A DNA stretch of 64,000 bases from Polycladomyces zharkentensis (GTDB taxonomy: Bacteria; Bacillota; Bacilli; Thermoactinomycetales; JIR-001): the NCBI RefSeq assembly GCF_016938855.1, contig NZ_JAFHAP010000004.1, forward strand, positions 1 to 64,000. The letters run 5' to 3'. The position numbers were made by a program, and so were the translations under genes. A model generated the notes under the pieces. It made no database searches and was not told where the DNA came from. It worked only from the letters and a program-made list of their open reading frames with translations. Below, one piece after another: positions 1-8,375 of this stretch. Position 1 is the stretch's first letter. Each line of letters opens with the position of its first letter.

Positions 1-175
1 GTCGGCACAAGTATGACTTGTGTCGGACGGGTAGCTGTCAACCTGCCCTGATGTATCGTCACTCTAAGGTAGGAGTCGAAAGACGCTCGCACTACTGGAC
101 AGATGCCTCTAAGCGTTAGCGTAGGCGGTGAGCAGTTGACGGCAACTGAACCTTGCAAAACGTGAACCGGGAAAA
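1..175 (+). other. Unexplained structured sequence at window edge, possible mobile-element or intron RNA remnant
   Basis: No coding frame is apparent. The DNA folds into consecutive hairpins: one at about 5-22 with arms around CACAAG/CTTGTG, and one at about 29-48 with GGGTAG pairing CTGCCC. This density of short stems followed by a purine-rich GTGAACC stretch resembles the domain I part of group II introns or the RNA end of an IS605-type element. I cannot match it to a family, and the left end is cut by the window, so the identity is a weak inference. Confidence 0.25.
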
Positions 176-187
176 TAATGGATGATC

Positions 188-230
188 CCCGTTTCTGGTG
201 ATGATCCATCATGATCACACCAGAAACGGG
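188..230. repeat. Perfect 13-bp inverted repeat
   Basis: Arms CCCGTTTCTGGTG (188-200) and its exact complement (218-230) flank a 17-base loop that itself carries ATGATC repeats. Neither side has a T-tract, so it is not a convincing intrinsic terminator. It lies just right of the structured sequence at the window edge and may belong to the same element. Confidence 0.6.
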
Positions 231-403
231 CATTTAAAACCGCAATCCTGGTTAACAGCCCTTATTTTTCGTCCTTGTCCATGCTTTCCTTTTCTTAAAA
301 AACGGTCGATCCTTGCTTTAAGAATAGATAGGTGGTGAATTCAAAACGTTCCTGTGCAGGAAGCAAAGATCCGAACAGCTGCTCAACCGCTCTTCATATA
401 AAC

Positions 404-439
404 AAGCGCTTGGGGGTTGATGGTTTCCTCCAAGCGCTT
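404..439 (-). terminator. Terminator-like hairpin after yraN
   Basis: Perfect 10-bp arms AAGCGCTTGG (404-413) and CCAAGCGCTT (430-439), followed on the minus strand by a short T-rich stretch (TGTTTAT). It lies a few bases past the yraN stop and would end the long minus-strand operon. The T-tract is weak. Confidence 0.6.
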
Positions 440-446
440 CGTCGTT

Positions 447-824
447 TCAAAAGGCTCCTTCCACATGATCGATCCGGGCTGGTTGGTTTCCATCCGTTAA
501 CAAGATGGAGATCACATCAAAACGAATGGGAAGATGGTGCCATCCACGAGCATGCACGTATTGCAAACCCAGTTTGCGTACTTGCTGTTGTTTGCGGGCA
601 TCTACTGACTCCAAGCCATAACCGAACCGTGTACTACGGGTGGTCCGTACTTCCACGATCACCAACTGGCTCCCACACCGGGCGATCACATCCAATTCAC
701 CCGTGCGGGTACGCCAGTTTGTCTCCACGATTTCCCATCCCTTCTCCCGCAAGTAAAGGCAAGCGATGACCTCCCCCGTCCTCCCGACCTGGTACCGGTC
801 ATCCGGTTTCCGTCTTCTTTTCAT
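447..824 (-). CDS. yraN: YraN family (UPF0102) endonuclease-like protein
   Basis: A 125-residue protein of the UPF0102/YraN family, which has a restriction-endonuclease-like fold. The conserved core is visible: G-R-x-G-E near residue 15, then GELDVIA around residue 43 and VIVEVRT around residue 55, where the acidic and E-x-R residues form the predicted metal site. Its cellular role is not established. The start is the ATG at 824, preceded by GGGGTG. An upstream in-frame extension would run into rnhB. It begins 4 bases after the rnhB stop, so it is probably co-transcribed and is the last gene of the operon. Confidence 0.85.
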   Translation of the reverse strand: MKRRRKPDDRYQVGRTGEVIACLYLREKGWEIVETNWRTRTGELDVIARCGSQLVIVEVRTTRSTRFGYGLESVDARKQQQVRKLGLQYVHARGWHHLPIRFDVISILLTDGNQPARIDHVEGAF

Positions 825-828
825 CGCT

Positions 829-1632
829 TCACCCCGTCGATCGGGTGGTTCGTTCCACTTGTTGCACCAGCTCGCGAATCGGCGCGAAACTGCGCCGATG
901 CAACGGGCACGGTCCCCACTCGGCCAATGCGGCCAAATGTTCCGGCGTCGCATAGCCCATATGTTTCTCAAATCCGTATTGTGGATAACGTGCCGCTTGC
1001 TCGATCATCCACTGGTCCCGCACCGTCTTGGCGATCACCGAAGCGGCGGCGATAGAGTGGGAGAGTTGATCCCCCTTGATGATGGCATGTTGCGGAATCG
1101 GCAGTTCGGGAACTTCCACCGCATCGATCAGCAATTGATCGGGACGGACAGGCAAGTCGGCGACAGCCCGACGCATGGCCTCGTATGTAGCCTGCAAAAT
1201 GTTGTATGTATCGATGAAATCCGTTTCCACGATCCCGATCCCGATGGCCACGGCATGACGTTCGATCCGTTTCCGCAATGTCGCCCGCTCTTCTGCCGAC
1301 AGTTGCTTGGAATCGTTGAGACCGGTCGGATCAAAGTCTTCCGGCAAAATGACGGCAGCGGCCACCACCGGCCCGGCCAGTGGTCCCCGTCCCGCTTCGT
1401 CGATACCCGCGATCCGTTGGCATCCCTGTTCCCGAAACATCCGCTCAAACCGCCACATTTCCTCCAGGCGTGCCGCTTCCTTACGCTTCTGTTCCCGCTT
1501 GCGCAAATAGGAAGCCATCAGTTTTTGCACGCCGACACGCTCATCCTGTTTCAGTTGTGCCAAAAACGCCTCGGTGACCTCGCCACGCTCCAAACGCTTC
1601 TTAATGGACTGAATCGTTTCAGGGACTCTCAT
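829..1632 (-). CDS. rnhB: Ribonuclease HII
   Basis: Removes RNA from RNA-DNA hybrids, including single ribonucleotides misincorporated in DNA. The 267-residue protein has the Bacillus-type N-terminal extension of about 70 residues, then the signature GIDEAGRGPLAGP (residues 76-88) whose Asp78 and Glu79 are metal ligands. The C-terminal part carries the SHSIAAASVIAK block typical of type 2 RNase H. The ATG at 1632 is the start that fits the family; the frame is open further upstream inside rbgA. It overlaps the 3' end of rbgA by 14 bases, so translation is likely coupled. Confidence 0.95.
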   Translation of the reverse strand: MRVPETIQSIKKRLERGEVTEAFLAQLKQDERVGVQKLMASYLRKREQKRKEAARLEEMWRFERMFREQGCQRIAGIDEAGRGPLAGPVVAAAVILPEDFDPTGLNDSKQLSAEERATLRKRIERHAVAIGIGIVETDFIDTYNILQATYEAMRRAVADLPVRPDQLLIDAVEVPELPIPQHAIIKGDQLSHSIAAASVIAKTVRDQWMIEQAARYPQYGFEKHMGYATPEHLAALAEWGPCPLHRRSFAPIRELVQQVERTTRSTG

Positions 1633-2509
1633 GCGCCGATGATTCACCTTCTTTCTGCCAATCGTCCGGGAGTTCCAGGGAGATGCGGCCGATGCGCCCG
1701 GAGCGAATCTCGTGGACCACCAGTTCCGCCGCTTTCTCCAAATCCACTTCTCCGCCCTTTCGCATACATCCCCGGCGTCGTCCCACTTCTTCCAACATCC
1801 TTGCACCTTCCTGCACCTCGCCCGACGCGATCCCGTAACGCTCCTTCAACAGATCCGGGTAGCGGTTCGCCATATATTGCAAAGCGAAAGCCGCAACCTC
1901 CTCCAGCGGCAGGATTTCCTCCCGGATCGCTCCGCTGGCGGCCAGTCGCAACCCCACCTGCTGATCCTCGAACTTGGGCCACAAAATTCCCGGTGTATCC
2001 AGCAACTCCAAGGCGTTGCCGATTCTGATCCACTGCTGCCCCTTCGTTACCCCCGGGCGATCGCCGGTTTGCGCCGCATTTCGTTTGGCCAACCGGTTGA
2101 TCAATGTCGATTTGCCCACATTGGGGATGCCCAGGATCATGGCACGGATACGGCGGGTGCGGATGCCTTTGCGAGCCAATGCCGCAAATTTTTCCTCCAA
2201 AAGCGTCTCACACCGCTTGGGGATTTGTGCCACGCCTTTACCGGTCGTCGCATCCACCGGCAGTACATTCAGCCCCAATCGGTTGAATTGGCTCACCCAC
2301 GCTTCTGTAGCCGCGGGATCAGCCAAGTCAGTCTTGGTCAAAAGCACCAGCCGCGGCTTTTTGCCGACCAACCGATCAATCAGGGGATTGCGGCTGGACA
2401 TCGGCAGACGGGCGTCCAACAACTCCAACACCACATCCACCATTTTCATCTTTTCTTCGACCTGGCGTTTCGCCTTGGCCATATGACCGGGAAACCACTG
2501 GATCACCAT
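1619..2509 (-). CDS. rbgA: Ribosome biogenesis GTPase A
   Basis: GTPase needed for late assembly of the 50S subunit in Bacillus (YlqF/RbgA). The 296-residue protein begins MVIQWFPGHMAKA as usual for the family and has the circularly permuted order of G motifs: G4 TKTD around residue 58, then the P-loop GIPNVGKST around residue 128 and DTPG around residue 173. The C-terminal domain that binds rRNA follows. It lies between lepB and rnhB, the same order as in B. subtilis, with a 15-base gap from lepB. Confidence 0.95.
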   Translation of the reverse strand: MVIQWFPGHMAKAKRQVEEKMKMVDVVLELLDARLPMSSRNPLIDRLVGKKPRLVLLTKTDLADPAATEAWVSQFNRLGLNVLPVDATTGKGVAQIPKRCETLLEEKFAALARKGIRTRRIRAMILGIPNVGKSTLINRLAKRNAAQTGDRPGVTKGQQWIRIGNALELLDTPGILWPKFEDQQVGLRLAASGAIREEILPLEEVAAFALQYMANRYPDLLKERYGIASGEVQEGARMLEEVGRRRGCMRKGGEVDLEKAAELVVHEIRSGRIGRISLELPDDWQKEGESSAHESP

Positions 2510-2524
2510 TTGACCACACCTTTT

Positions 2525-3070
2525 CTACCACAACACGCGAAAATCGTTGAGCGGCCAGAAGACGATATCCGCCCTTCCCACGATCTTGTCCACCGATATC
2601 GGCCCCAATTCCCTGCTGTCGCTGCTGTTCGTGCGGTTGTCACCCATAACGAACACATGTCCCTTGGGGACTCTTTGGAATTTGATGTCTGACGTGCGCA
2701 TCCCCTCTGCCAAGTACGGTTCGTCGATACTATGACCGTTGACCCGCACGATGTTGTTCTGGGCTTCGATGGTGTCGTTTTCCACTGCGATGACCCGCTT
2801 GATGTAATCTTTTTGACCGGGGGCTTCAAATACGACGACTTCCCCACGTTTGGGCATACGGTACTGGTAGACAACTTTGTTGACCAACACGAAATCACCG
2901 TCATGCAACGTGTTCATCATGGATGGGCCGGATACGTTGAACGGTTCGAAAATAAAATAGCGGATAATCAGCGCCAGGACCACCGCGATGACCAACGCCT
3001 GCAACCATTCCCATGCTTCATTTTTTCCGCGCCTTTTGTGCCTGGCGGATCGTGAGGGTAACTGGTTCAT
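2525..3070 (-). CDS. lepB: Signal peptidase I
   Basis: Type I signal peptidase that cleaves secretory signal peptides at the outer face of the membrane. The 181-residue protein has a basic N-terminus, one transmembrane segment (about residues 23-40), the catalytic Ser50 in SGPSM and the catalytic Lys91 in YIKRVIA, followed by the box VPKGHVFVMGDNR-SxDSR. This is the compact Gram-positive SipS form with one membrane span. It sits between rplS and rbgA near the SRP genes. A terminator-like hairpin between rplS and lepB suggests partly separate expression. Confidence 0.95.
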   Translation of the reverse strand: MNQLPSRSARHKRRGKNEAWEWLQALVIAVVLALIIRYFIFEPFNVSGPSMMNTLHDGDFVLVNKVVYQYRMPKRGEVVVFEAPGQKDYIKRVIAVENDTIEAQNNIVRVNGHSIDEPYLAEGMRTSDIKFQRVPKGHVFVMGDNRTNSSDSRELGPISVDKIVGRADIVFWPLNDFRVLW

Positions 3071-3165
3071 GAAGCTCCTCCTGCCTTACGATCACAAACG
3101 AAATCGGAACTCGTGCAGAGTGACGGGCGACTCGGAACTAATGAATTTTCAGATATATGCGGGAA

Positions 3166-3189
3166 AAGGGCTTGAGATGCCAAGCCCTT
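3166..3189 (-). terminator. Terminator after rplS
   Basis: AAGGGCTTG and CAAGCCCTT arms with a 6-base loop, followed on the minus strand by TTTTCCC. It lies 14 bases past the rplS stop, and read-through would feed lepB. Confidence 0.75.
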
Positions 3190-3203
3190 ACGCAACCATT
3201 TGA

Positions 3204-3551
3204 TCAGGAATGGATTTCTTTGATTCGTGCTGCTTTCCCGCGGAGCTTCCGGAGATAGAACAGCTTCGCGCGACGCACTTTCCCGCGCCGAACCACTTCG
3301 ATTTTCTCAATTCGCGGAGAATGCAGCGGGAAGGTCCGTTCCACTCCTACGCCATAGGACACTTTGCGGACGGTGAAGGTCTCGGAGATTCCGCCGCCGC
3401 GGCGTTGAATCACCACGCCTTCGAATACCTGTACCCGCTCCCGTTGCCCCTCGATCACTTTGACGTGCACACGCAACGTGTCACCGGGGCGGAATTCCGG
3501 GATGTCCTGCCGTTTTTGACTTTCGGTCACTTTTTGAATCAACGGATGCAT
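3204..3551 (-). CDS. rplS: 50S ribosomal protein L19
   Basis: L19 lies at the 30S-50S interface of the ribosome. The 115-residue product begins MHPLIQ and has the family core [13 protein letters not shown], then [20 protein letters not shown] and the basic C-terminal [20 protein letters not shown]. The ATG at 3551 is preceded by a strong AAAGGAG. In-frame codons upstream do not resemble L19. It follows trmD as in the usual rpsP-rimM-trmD-rplS operon and is followed by a hairpin terminator. Confidence 0.97.
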   Translation of the reverse strand: MHPLIQKVTESQKRQDIPEFRPGDTLRVHVKVIEGQRERVQVFEGVVIQRRGGGISETFTVRKVSYGVGVERTFPLHSPRIEKIEVVRRGKVRRAKLFYLRKLRGKAARIKEIHS

Positions 3552-3674
3552 CGTTTTCACTCCTTTCCTTTCCCACTTCAACCCGTATCTCAAGTGATCC
3601 CTGATTGCCGCACGAAAAGGGAAGACACGGGAAATATTGTACCACAATGGGGAGCGGATGCACAAACCGACGGC

Positions 3675-4424
3675 TCACTCACCGGAACCTTCCTCCAGCT
3701 TTCGCAGAAACGCCCGGTCTTCCTCGGTCAGTCGGGCGGTCCGGAGCAGATCCGGCCTGCGCTCCCACGTACGTCTGAGCGCTTCCTGCCGGCGCCAGCG
3801 TTCAATATTTTGGTGATGTCCAGACAACAGCACGTCCGGAACTTTCCACCCGCGAAAATCCGCAGGACGAGTGTACTGCGGATATTCAAGCAATCCGGTC
3901 GAGAACGAATCATCTTTGGCTGACGATTCGTTGCCCAAAACACCCGGCAACAGTCGGATCACGCTGTCCATTACCACCATGGCCGGCAACTCGCCGCCGG
4001 TCAGTACGAAATCGCCGATCGAGATTTCATCCGTCGCCAGGTGTTGGCGAATGCGCTCGTCATAGCCTTCGTAATGGCCGCAGATCAAGATCAGACGTCG
4101 GTGCTCAGCCAATGCCTCCGCCTTTTTCTGGGAGAAACGATCCCCTTGCGGTGTCATCAGGATGATCGGCGTGTGCTCGGGTTCGTCCTGCAACAGATGT
4201 TCCACCGCTCGAAACAAAGGTTCCGGTTTCAGCACCATCCCGCCCCCGCCGCCGTACGGCGTATCGTCCACGGTGCGGTGTTTGTCCGTGCTGAATTCAC
4301 GGAAATTCACCAGTGAGGTGGATACGATCCCTTTTTCATGAGCTTTTTTGACGATACTCGACGACAGGAACCCGGTAAACATCTCCGGAAACAAGGTCAG
4401 TACGTCGAAATGCATACGAACCAC
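3675..4424 (-). CDS. trmD: tRNA (guanine-N1)-methyltransferase
   Basis: Methylates G37 of tRNAs with S-adenosylmethionine and so prevents frameshifting. The 249-residue SPOUT enzyme shows [10 protein letters not shown] at the N-terminus, the loop [11 protein letters not shown] near residue 54 and the knot region [16 protein letters not shown] near residue 134. The frame can start at GTG 4424 (with GAAGGA about 10 bases upstream) or ATG 4415. The GTG is chosen on spacing. Its start sits one base after the rimM stop, so coupled translation is likely. Confidence 0.95.
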   Translation of the reverse strand: MVRMHFDVLTLFPEMFTGFLSSSIVKKAHEKGIVSTSLVNFREFSTDKHRTVDDTPYGGGGGMVLKPEPLFRAVEHLLQDEPEHTPIILMTPQGDRFSQKKAEALAEHRRLILICGHYEGYDERIRQHLATDEISIGDFVLTGGELPAMVVMDSVIRLLPGVLGNESSAKDDSFSTGLLEYPQYTRPADFRGWKVPDVLLSGHHQNIERWRRQEALRRTWERRPDLLRTARLTEEDRAFLRKLEEGSGE

Positions 4425-4425
4425 G

Positions 4426-4950
4426 TCACGCCAGTCCTTCCATCCACTGAATCACCACTTGTTTCGATTCGGGATCCACTTCCTTCACCACATCATCAAT
4501 ATACGGGATCAGGATATCCTTGCCCCCGTCCGACGGTGCCACCACCCACACGTCGTTGGCGGGCAACTGAAGAATTTCTCGCACCGTGCCGATGTTTCGT
4601 CCTTCCGTGGTCACCACTCGGCAACCAATGATTTCATGGAAATAAAATTCCCCTTCCTCCAGATCCACGGCATCAGTGCGTTCCACCACCAGTTTTCCGC
4701 CTTTGTACGGTTCCGCCTGATTGATGTTGTCCCATTCCCGGAACTTGACGATCACCACGCGCTTGTGGGGACGGCTTTTTTCAACGGTGAGGGGAAGTGG
4801 TTCCTTCAGGTCGGGATGAGTGAGCAACAACCGACTTCCCCGCGCGAATCTCACTTCCGGGAAATCGGTATGGGGATAGACGCGCACTTCCCCGCGAATA
4901 CCGTGTGTCGTCACCACTTGGCCGACCAGCAAATGTTCTTGTTCGTTCAT
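4426..4950 (-). CDS. rimM: 16S rRNA processing protein RimM
   Basis: Assembly factor for the 30S subunit head that binds S19. The 174-residue protein has an N-terminal RimM beta-barrel ([18 protein letters not shown], about residues 9-26) and a C-terminal PRC-barrel containing DVWVV and [10 protein letters not shown]. The ATG at 4950 has GGGAGG upstream and gives the usual length. The upstream neighbour is khpA, the downstream neighbour trmD, as in the standard operon. Confidence 0.95.
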   Translation of the reverse strand: MNEQEHLLVGQVVTTHGIRGEVRVYPHTDFPEVRFARGSRLLLTHPDLKEPLPLTVEKSRPHKRVVIVKFREWDNINQAEPYKGGKLVVERTDAVDLEEGEFYFHEIIGCRVVTTEGRNIGTVREILQLPANDVWVVAPSDGGKDILIPYIDDVVKEVDPESKQVVIQWMEGLA

Positions 4951-4975
4951 GGATCGGGTTCCTCCCTGCGGAGTC

Positions 4976-5209
4976 TCAGACGATCTCAACAACGACGCGT
5001 TTGTCCGCTTTCACTGCGGCCGAACCGACCACCGTGCGCAACGCTTTGGCCACCCGCCCCTGCTTGCCGATCACTTTTCCCATATCGTCAGGCGCGACGG
5101 AGAGTTGGTACACGATCGTGTTTTCCTTTTCCTGCGCCGTTACCCGCACTTGGTCCGGGTGGTCCACCAACGCTTTGGCGATCAGCTCGATCAGCTCTTT
5201 CACTTCCAT
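4976..5209 (-). CDS. khpA: KH-domain RNA-binding protein KhpA
   Basis: A 77-residue single KH domain protein (YlqC/KhpA), known in Firmicutes to pair with KhpB and act as a small-RNA chaperone and cell-elongation regulator. The KH signature GKVIGKQGR is at residues 43-51, followed by the third strand with KADKRVVVEIV. The ATG at 5209 is preceded by AAGGGGG and excludes an unrelated N-terminal extension. It is located between rpsP and rimM, the canonical place. Confidence 0.93.
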   Translation of the reverse strand: MEVKELIELIAKALVDHPDQVRVTAQEKENTIVYQLSVAPDDMGKVIGKQGRVAKALRTVVGSAAVKADKRVVVEIV

Positions 5210-5238
5210 TCCCCCTTGGTTACACGAAAACGGGGCGC

Positions 5239-5511
5239 TTACTTGCCGTATTTGGCTTCGTGCACTTTTTTCAGGATACCCACTTTGCGGAACAGATTGT
5301 TCACCGTATCCGTCGGTTGGGCGCCGTTGGACAGCCATTTCAGGGCTTTTTCCTCATTGATCTTGATTTGTGCCGGCTCGGTCAGCGGGTTGTAGTACCC
5401 GATTTCTTCGATGAAACGACCGTCGCGCGGGGAACGGGAATCGGCCACCACCACGCGATAGAACGGCGCTTTTTTGGCACCCATCCGTTTCAGGCGAATT
5501 TTCACTGCCAT
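5239..5511 (-). CDS. rpsP: 30S ribosomal protein S16
   Basis: S16 is a primary 16S rRNA binding protein of the 30S body. The 90-residue product begins [32 protein letters not shown], the fully conserved family start, and ends in a basic tail. ATG 5511 has a good SD (GGAGGTG). It lies 36 bases downstream of ffh. Confidence 0.97.
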   Translation of the reverse strand: MAVKIRLKRMGAKKAPFYRVVVADSRSPRDGRFIEEIGYYNPLTEPAQIKINEEKALKWLSNGAQPTDTVNNLFRKVGILKKVHEAKYGK

Positions 5512-5547
5512 TCGTGTTCACCTCCTTTTACAGGGTCAACTGAATCC

Positions 5548-6903
5548 TCACTGCGGCATGAAAGGAAAACGGAATCCGCCGCGTTTCTTTTTCTTGCCGC
5601 CTTTGGTCATGGCGGTGAACTGCTTCATCATCTTTTTCATATCCTCGAACTGTTTGATCAACCGGTTGACGTCCTGTACGCTCGTCCCGCTTCCCAGTGC
5701 GATCCGGCGGCGCCGGCTGGCATTGAGGATTTCGGGACGCCGTTTTTCTTCGGGCGTCATCGAGCGGATGATCGCTTCGACCCGGGCCAGCTGCTTTTCG
5801 TCAATCTGCAGGTTTTTCATCCCCTTGAGCTGACCCATGCCGGGAATCATCCCCAACAATTCGTCGAGCGGTCCCATTTTGCGTACCTGCTGCAGTTGTT
5901 CCAGAAAATCGTCGAAGGTAAACTGCTGGGTACGCATTTTCCGCTCCAGTTCTTTGGCCCGTTCCTGATCGACCGCAGCTTGCGCTTTTTCGATCAGGGT
6001 CAGCACGTCACCCATGCCCAGGATTCGGGAAGCCATCCGTTCGGGATGGAACGGTTCGAGCGAGTCCAACTTTTCGCCCATCCCGACGAATTTGATGGGA
6101 CAGTCGGTAACGGCTTTGACCGACAGAGCGGCACCGCCGCGGGTATCCCCGTCCAACTTGGTCAGCACGACACCGGTCAATCCCAATTCGCGGTGGAAGT
6201 TTTCCGCCACGTTCACCGCATCCTGGCCGGTCATCGCGTCAACGACCAACAAAATTTCATGAGGCTGAACCTCTTCGCGGATTTCCCGAAGTTCTGCCAT
6301 CATCGCCTCGTCGACGTGCAACCGACCGGCAGTGTCAATCAGGACGACGTCACAACCTTCCTCCTTGGCCCGGGCGACTCCTTCCGCAGCGATCCGAACG
6401 GGACTTTCCTTGTCCCCCATCGAAAACACCGGAACGCCCACCTGTTCCCCCAGCACTTGCAGCTGGCGTATGGCCGCCGGCCGGTAGACGTCGCCCGCCA
6501 CCAACAACGGCTTGCGGTTCTGCTTTTTCAGCAGGCGCGCCAATTTGCCGGTCGTGGTCGTTTTCCCGGCCCCCTGCAAACCGACCATCATGATCACGGT
6601 CGGCGGGCGCTGTGCAAAGGTGAGTTTGCTTTGCTCCCCGCCCATCAGCCGGGTCAGCTCTTCGTTCACCACTTTGATGACCTGCTGGCCGGGTGTGAGG
6701 CTTTTGAGCACTTCTTGCCCGACGGCGCGCTCCCGAACCCGGTCGATAAACTCTTTGACCACTTTGAAGTTGACGTCAGCTTCCAACAGGGCAAGGCGCA
6801 CTTCGCGCATCGCCGCCTTCACGTCGGCTTCCGTCACTTTGCCTTTGCCGCGCAATTTTTGCAGGGCGGCCTGCAGTCGTTCGGACAATCCTTCAAATGC
6901 CAT
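5548..6903 (-). CDS. ffh: Signal recognition particle protein Ffh
   Basis: SRP54 homologue that binds signal sequences and SRP RNA and delivers nascent chains to FtsY. The 451-residue protein has the N domain (residues 1-90), the GTPase G domain with P-loop GLQGAGKTTTT (108-118), DTAGR and TKLDGD motifs, and a methionine-rich M domain from about residue 300 (MIPGMGQLKGM), ending in a lysine-rich tail and GFRFPFMPQ. The upstream partner ylxM is 35 bases away and ftsY is just beyond, so all SRP protein genes are clustered. No SRP RNA gene was found in the window. Confidence 0.97.
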   Translation of the reverse strand: MAFEGLSERLQAALQKLRGKGKVTEADVKAAMREVRLALLEADVNFKVVKEFIDRVRERAVGQEVLKSLTPGQQVIKVVNEELTRLMGGEQSKLTFAQRPPTVIMMVGLQGAGKTTTTGKLARLLKKQNRKPLLVAGDVYRPAAIRQLQVLGEQVGVPVFSMGDKESPVRIAAEGVARAKEEGCDVVLIDTAGRLHVDEAMMAELREIREEVQPHEILLVVDAMTGQDAVNVAENFHRELGLTGVVLTKLDGDTRGGAALSVKAVTDCPIKFVGMGEKLDSLEPFHPERMASRILGMGDVLTLIEKAQAAVDQERAKELERKMRTQQFTFDDFLEQLQQVRKMGPLDELLGMIPGMGQLKGMKNLQIDEKQLARVEAIIRSMTPEEKRRPEILNASRRRRIALGSGTSVQDVNRLIKQFEDMKKMMKQFTAMTKGGKKKKRGGFRFPFMPQ

Positions 6904-6938
6904 TGTGCCGCCTCCCGCACAGGCTTTTTTCGAAGACC

Positions 6939-7271
6939 CTAATCCAGATCCAACAGCGCATCCAAAAGCGGCTCGATCTGCGCTTTCCCTTCGGGATGCA
7001 CTTCCAGCCGCTTCCGTATCTCATCCGCGATGGCAACCCTGCGGTTGTGTTTCTCCAACAATTGCAATCGCTGTTCCAGCTCTTCCAGCGCGGTCTGCGC
7101 CCGTTTGATCGCTTCAAACACGGCTTGACGGGAAATGCCGTGGTGTTCGGCGATTTCCCCCAGAGACCAATCTTCATGATAATACAGTTCCAACATGGCT
7201 CGTTGCTTCTCCGTCAACAACGGACCGTAAAAGTCGTACAACCAATTGATCCGGTTGGTTTTCTCCAACAT
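6939..7271 (-). CDS. ylxM: SRP-associated helix-turn-helix protein YlxM
   Basis: A 110-residue UPF0122 protein. It has an HTH of the sigma-factor region 4 type: LTEKQRAMLELYYHEDWSL then EIAEHHGISRQAVFEAIKRA (about residues 19-59), followed by a coiled-coil tail. In streptococci YlxM binds SRP components and modulates SRP assembly. It is almost always next to ffh, as here. ATG 7271 has GAGGTG upstream. It sits between ftsY and ffh. Confidence 0.92.
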   Translation of the reverse strand: MLEKTNRINWLYDFYGPLLTEKQRAMLELYYHEDWSLGEIAEHHGISRQAVFEAIKRAQTALEELEQRLQLLEKHNRRVAIADEIRKRLEVHPEGKAQIEPLLDALLDLD

Positions 7272-7372
7272 CCGGAGTCACCTCGCAACAAGCCCGTCAA
7301 GGATATGCCCTTTACAGAGTAACACTGTATCACGTCCTGTGTCCGGTGTCAAGGTTTTCTCCTTGATATCCT

Positions 7373-8362
7373 TCATTCCGCCTCTTCCATCAGCCGCGAC
7401 TGGCCAAACAGACCATGGACGAACTGCTCTGCGTCAAACTCCTGCAAATCCTCCACTTTCTCGCCCAATCCGACCCATTTGACCGGCAAATCCAGCTCGT
7501 TTCGGATGGCGATGACGATACCGCCCTTGGCCGTGCCGTCCAGCTTGGTCAACACGATCCCGCTGACATGGACAGCTTGGCTGAACGTTTTGGCTTGTTG
7601 CAACGCATTTTGTCCGGTCGTGGCATCCAGCACCAGCAACACCTCGTGCGGTGCGCCCGGCACTTCCCGCTGAACCACCCGATACACCTTTTTCAACTCT
7701 TCCATCAGGTTCACCTTGCTGTGCAGACGTCCGGCCGTATCGCACAACAGGACGTCCGCACCGCGGGATTTGGCTGCCTGGATGCCGTCGTACACCACGG
7801 CGGCGGGATCGGCACCCGCTTGGTGTTTGATGACATCCACCCCGACGCGTTCCCCCCAGGTTTCCAACTGCTCAATCGCACCGGCCCGGAACGTGTCTCC
7901 CGCAGCCAACACCACTTTTTTGCCTCGGGATTTCAGTTTGTGTGCCATTTTGCCAATGGTGGTCGTTTTGCCGACACCGTTGACCCCGACAAAGAGGATG
8001 ACGGTCAACCCTTCGTCGTTCATGGCAAGGGACGGCGTTCCGCCATCGCCTTGCATCATTTCCAGAAGAATCTCTGACATCAAGGGTTGCAGCTCAGCCG
8101 GATCTTGGATTTTGCGTTCTTTTACCTCTTGGCGCAGACGGTCGACCAGCTCCATCGTCGTCGAGACGCCCACATCGGCACTGATCAAGATTTCCTCCAA
8201 TTCTTCGAACAACTCTTCATCAATCTTGTTGCGCCGCAGGATCAAATCTTCCATCGCTCCAACCAGCGACGAGCTGGTCTTGCTCAGGCCGGAGACGAAT
8301 TTTTGCGTCACCGACTCCGTCGTTTTGGACACCTTTTCCCTCAGTTTCCTGAAAAAACTCAT
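7373..8362 (-). CDS. ftsY: Signal recognition particle receptor FtsY
   Basis: Membrane-associated GTPase that docks SRP-ribosome complexes to the Sec translocon. The 329-residue protein has a short basic amphipathic N-terminus (MSFFRKLREKVSKTTES), an N domain, and a G domain with GVNGVGKTTTIGKMA (about 129-143), DTAGR and TKLDGTAKGG. The acidic A domain of E. coli FtsY is missing, as is normal in Bacillales. ATG 8362 has a strong AAGGAGG. It is 13 bases downstream of smc. Confidence 0.97.
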   Translation of the reverse strand: MSFFRKLREKVSKTTESVTQKFVSGLSKTSSSLVGAMEDLILRRNKIDEELFEELEEILISADVGVSTTMELVDRLRQEVKERKIQDPAELQPLMSEILLEMMQGDGGTPSLAMNDEGLTVILFVGVNGVGKTTTIGKMAHKLKSRGKKVVLAAGDTFRAGAIEQLETWGERVGVDVIKHQAGADPAAVVYDGIQAAKSRGADVLLCDTAGRLHSKVNLMEELKKVYRVVQREVPGAPHEVLLVLDATTGQNALQQAKTFSQAVHVSGIVLTKLDGTAKGGIVIAIRNELDLPVKWVGLGEKVEDLQEFDAEQFVHGLFGQSRLMEEAE

Positions 8363-8375
8363 CGTCTTTCCCTCC

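Noticed and set aside
332-769. 145-codon plus-strand frame
   Set aside because: Opposite yraN and the terminator hairpin; no SD and a shadow of the minus-strand gene.
4348-6942. 864-codon open frame on the plus strand
   Set aside because: It lies opposite trmD, rimM, khpA, rpsP and ffh, whose proteins are clear. The long frame results from codon bias of a GC-rich genome; it has no SD or family motifs.
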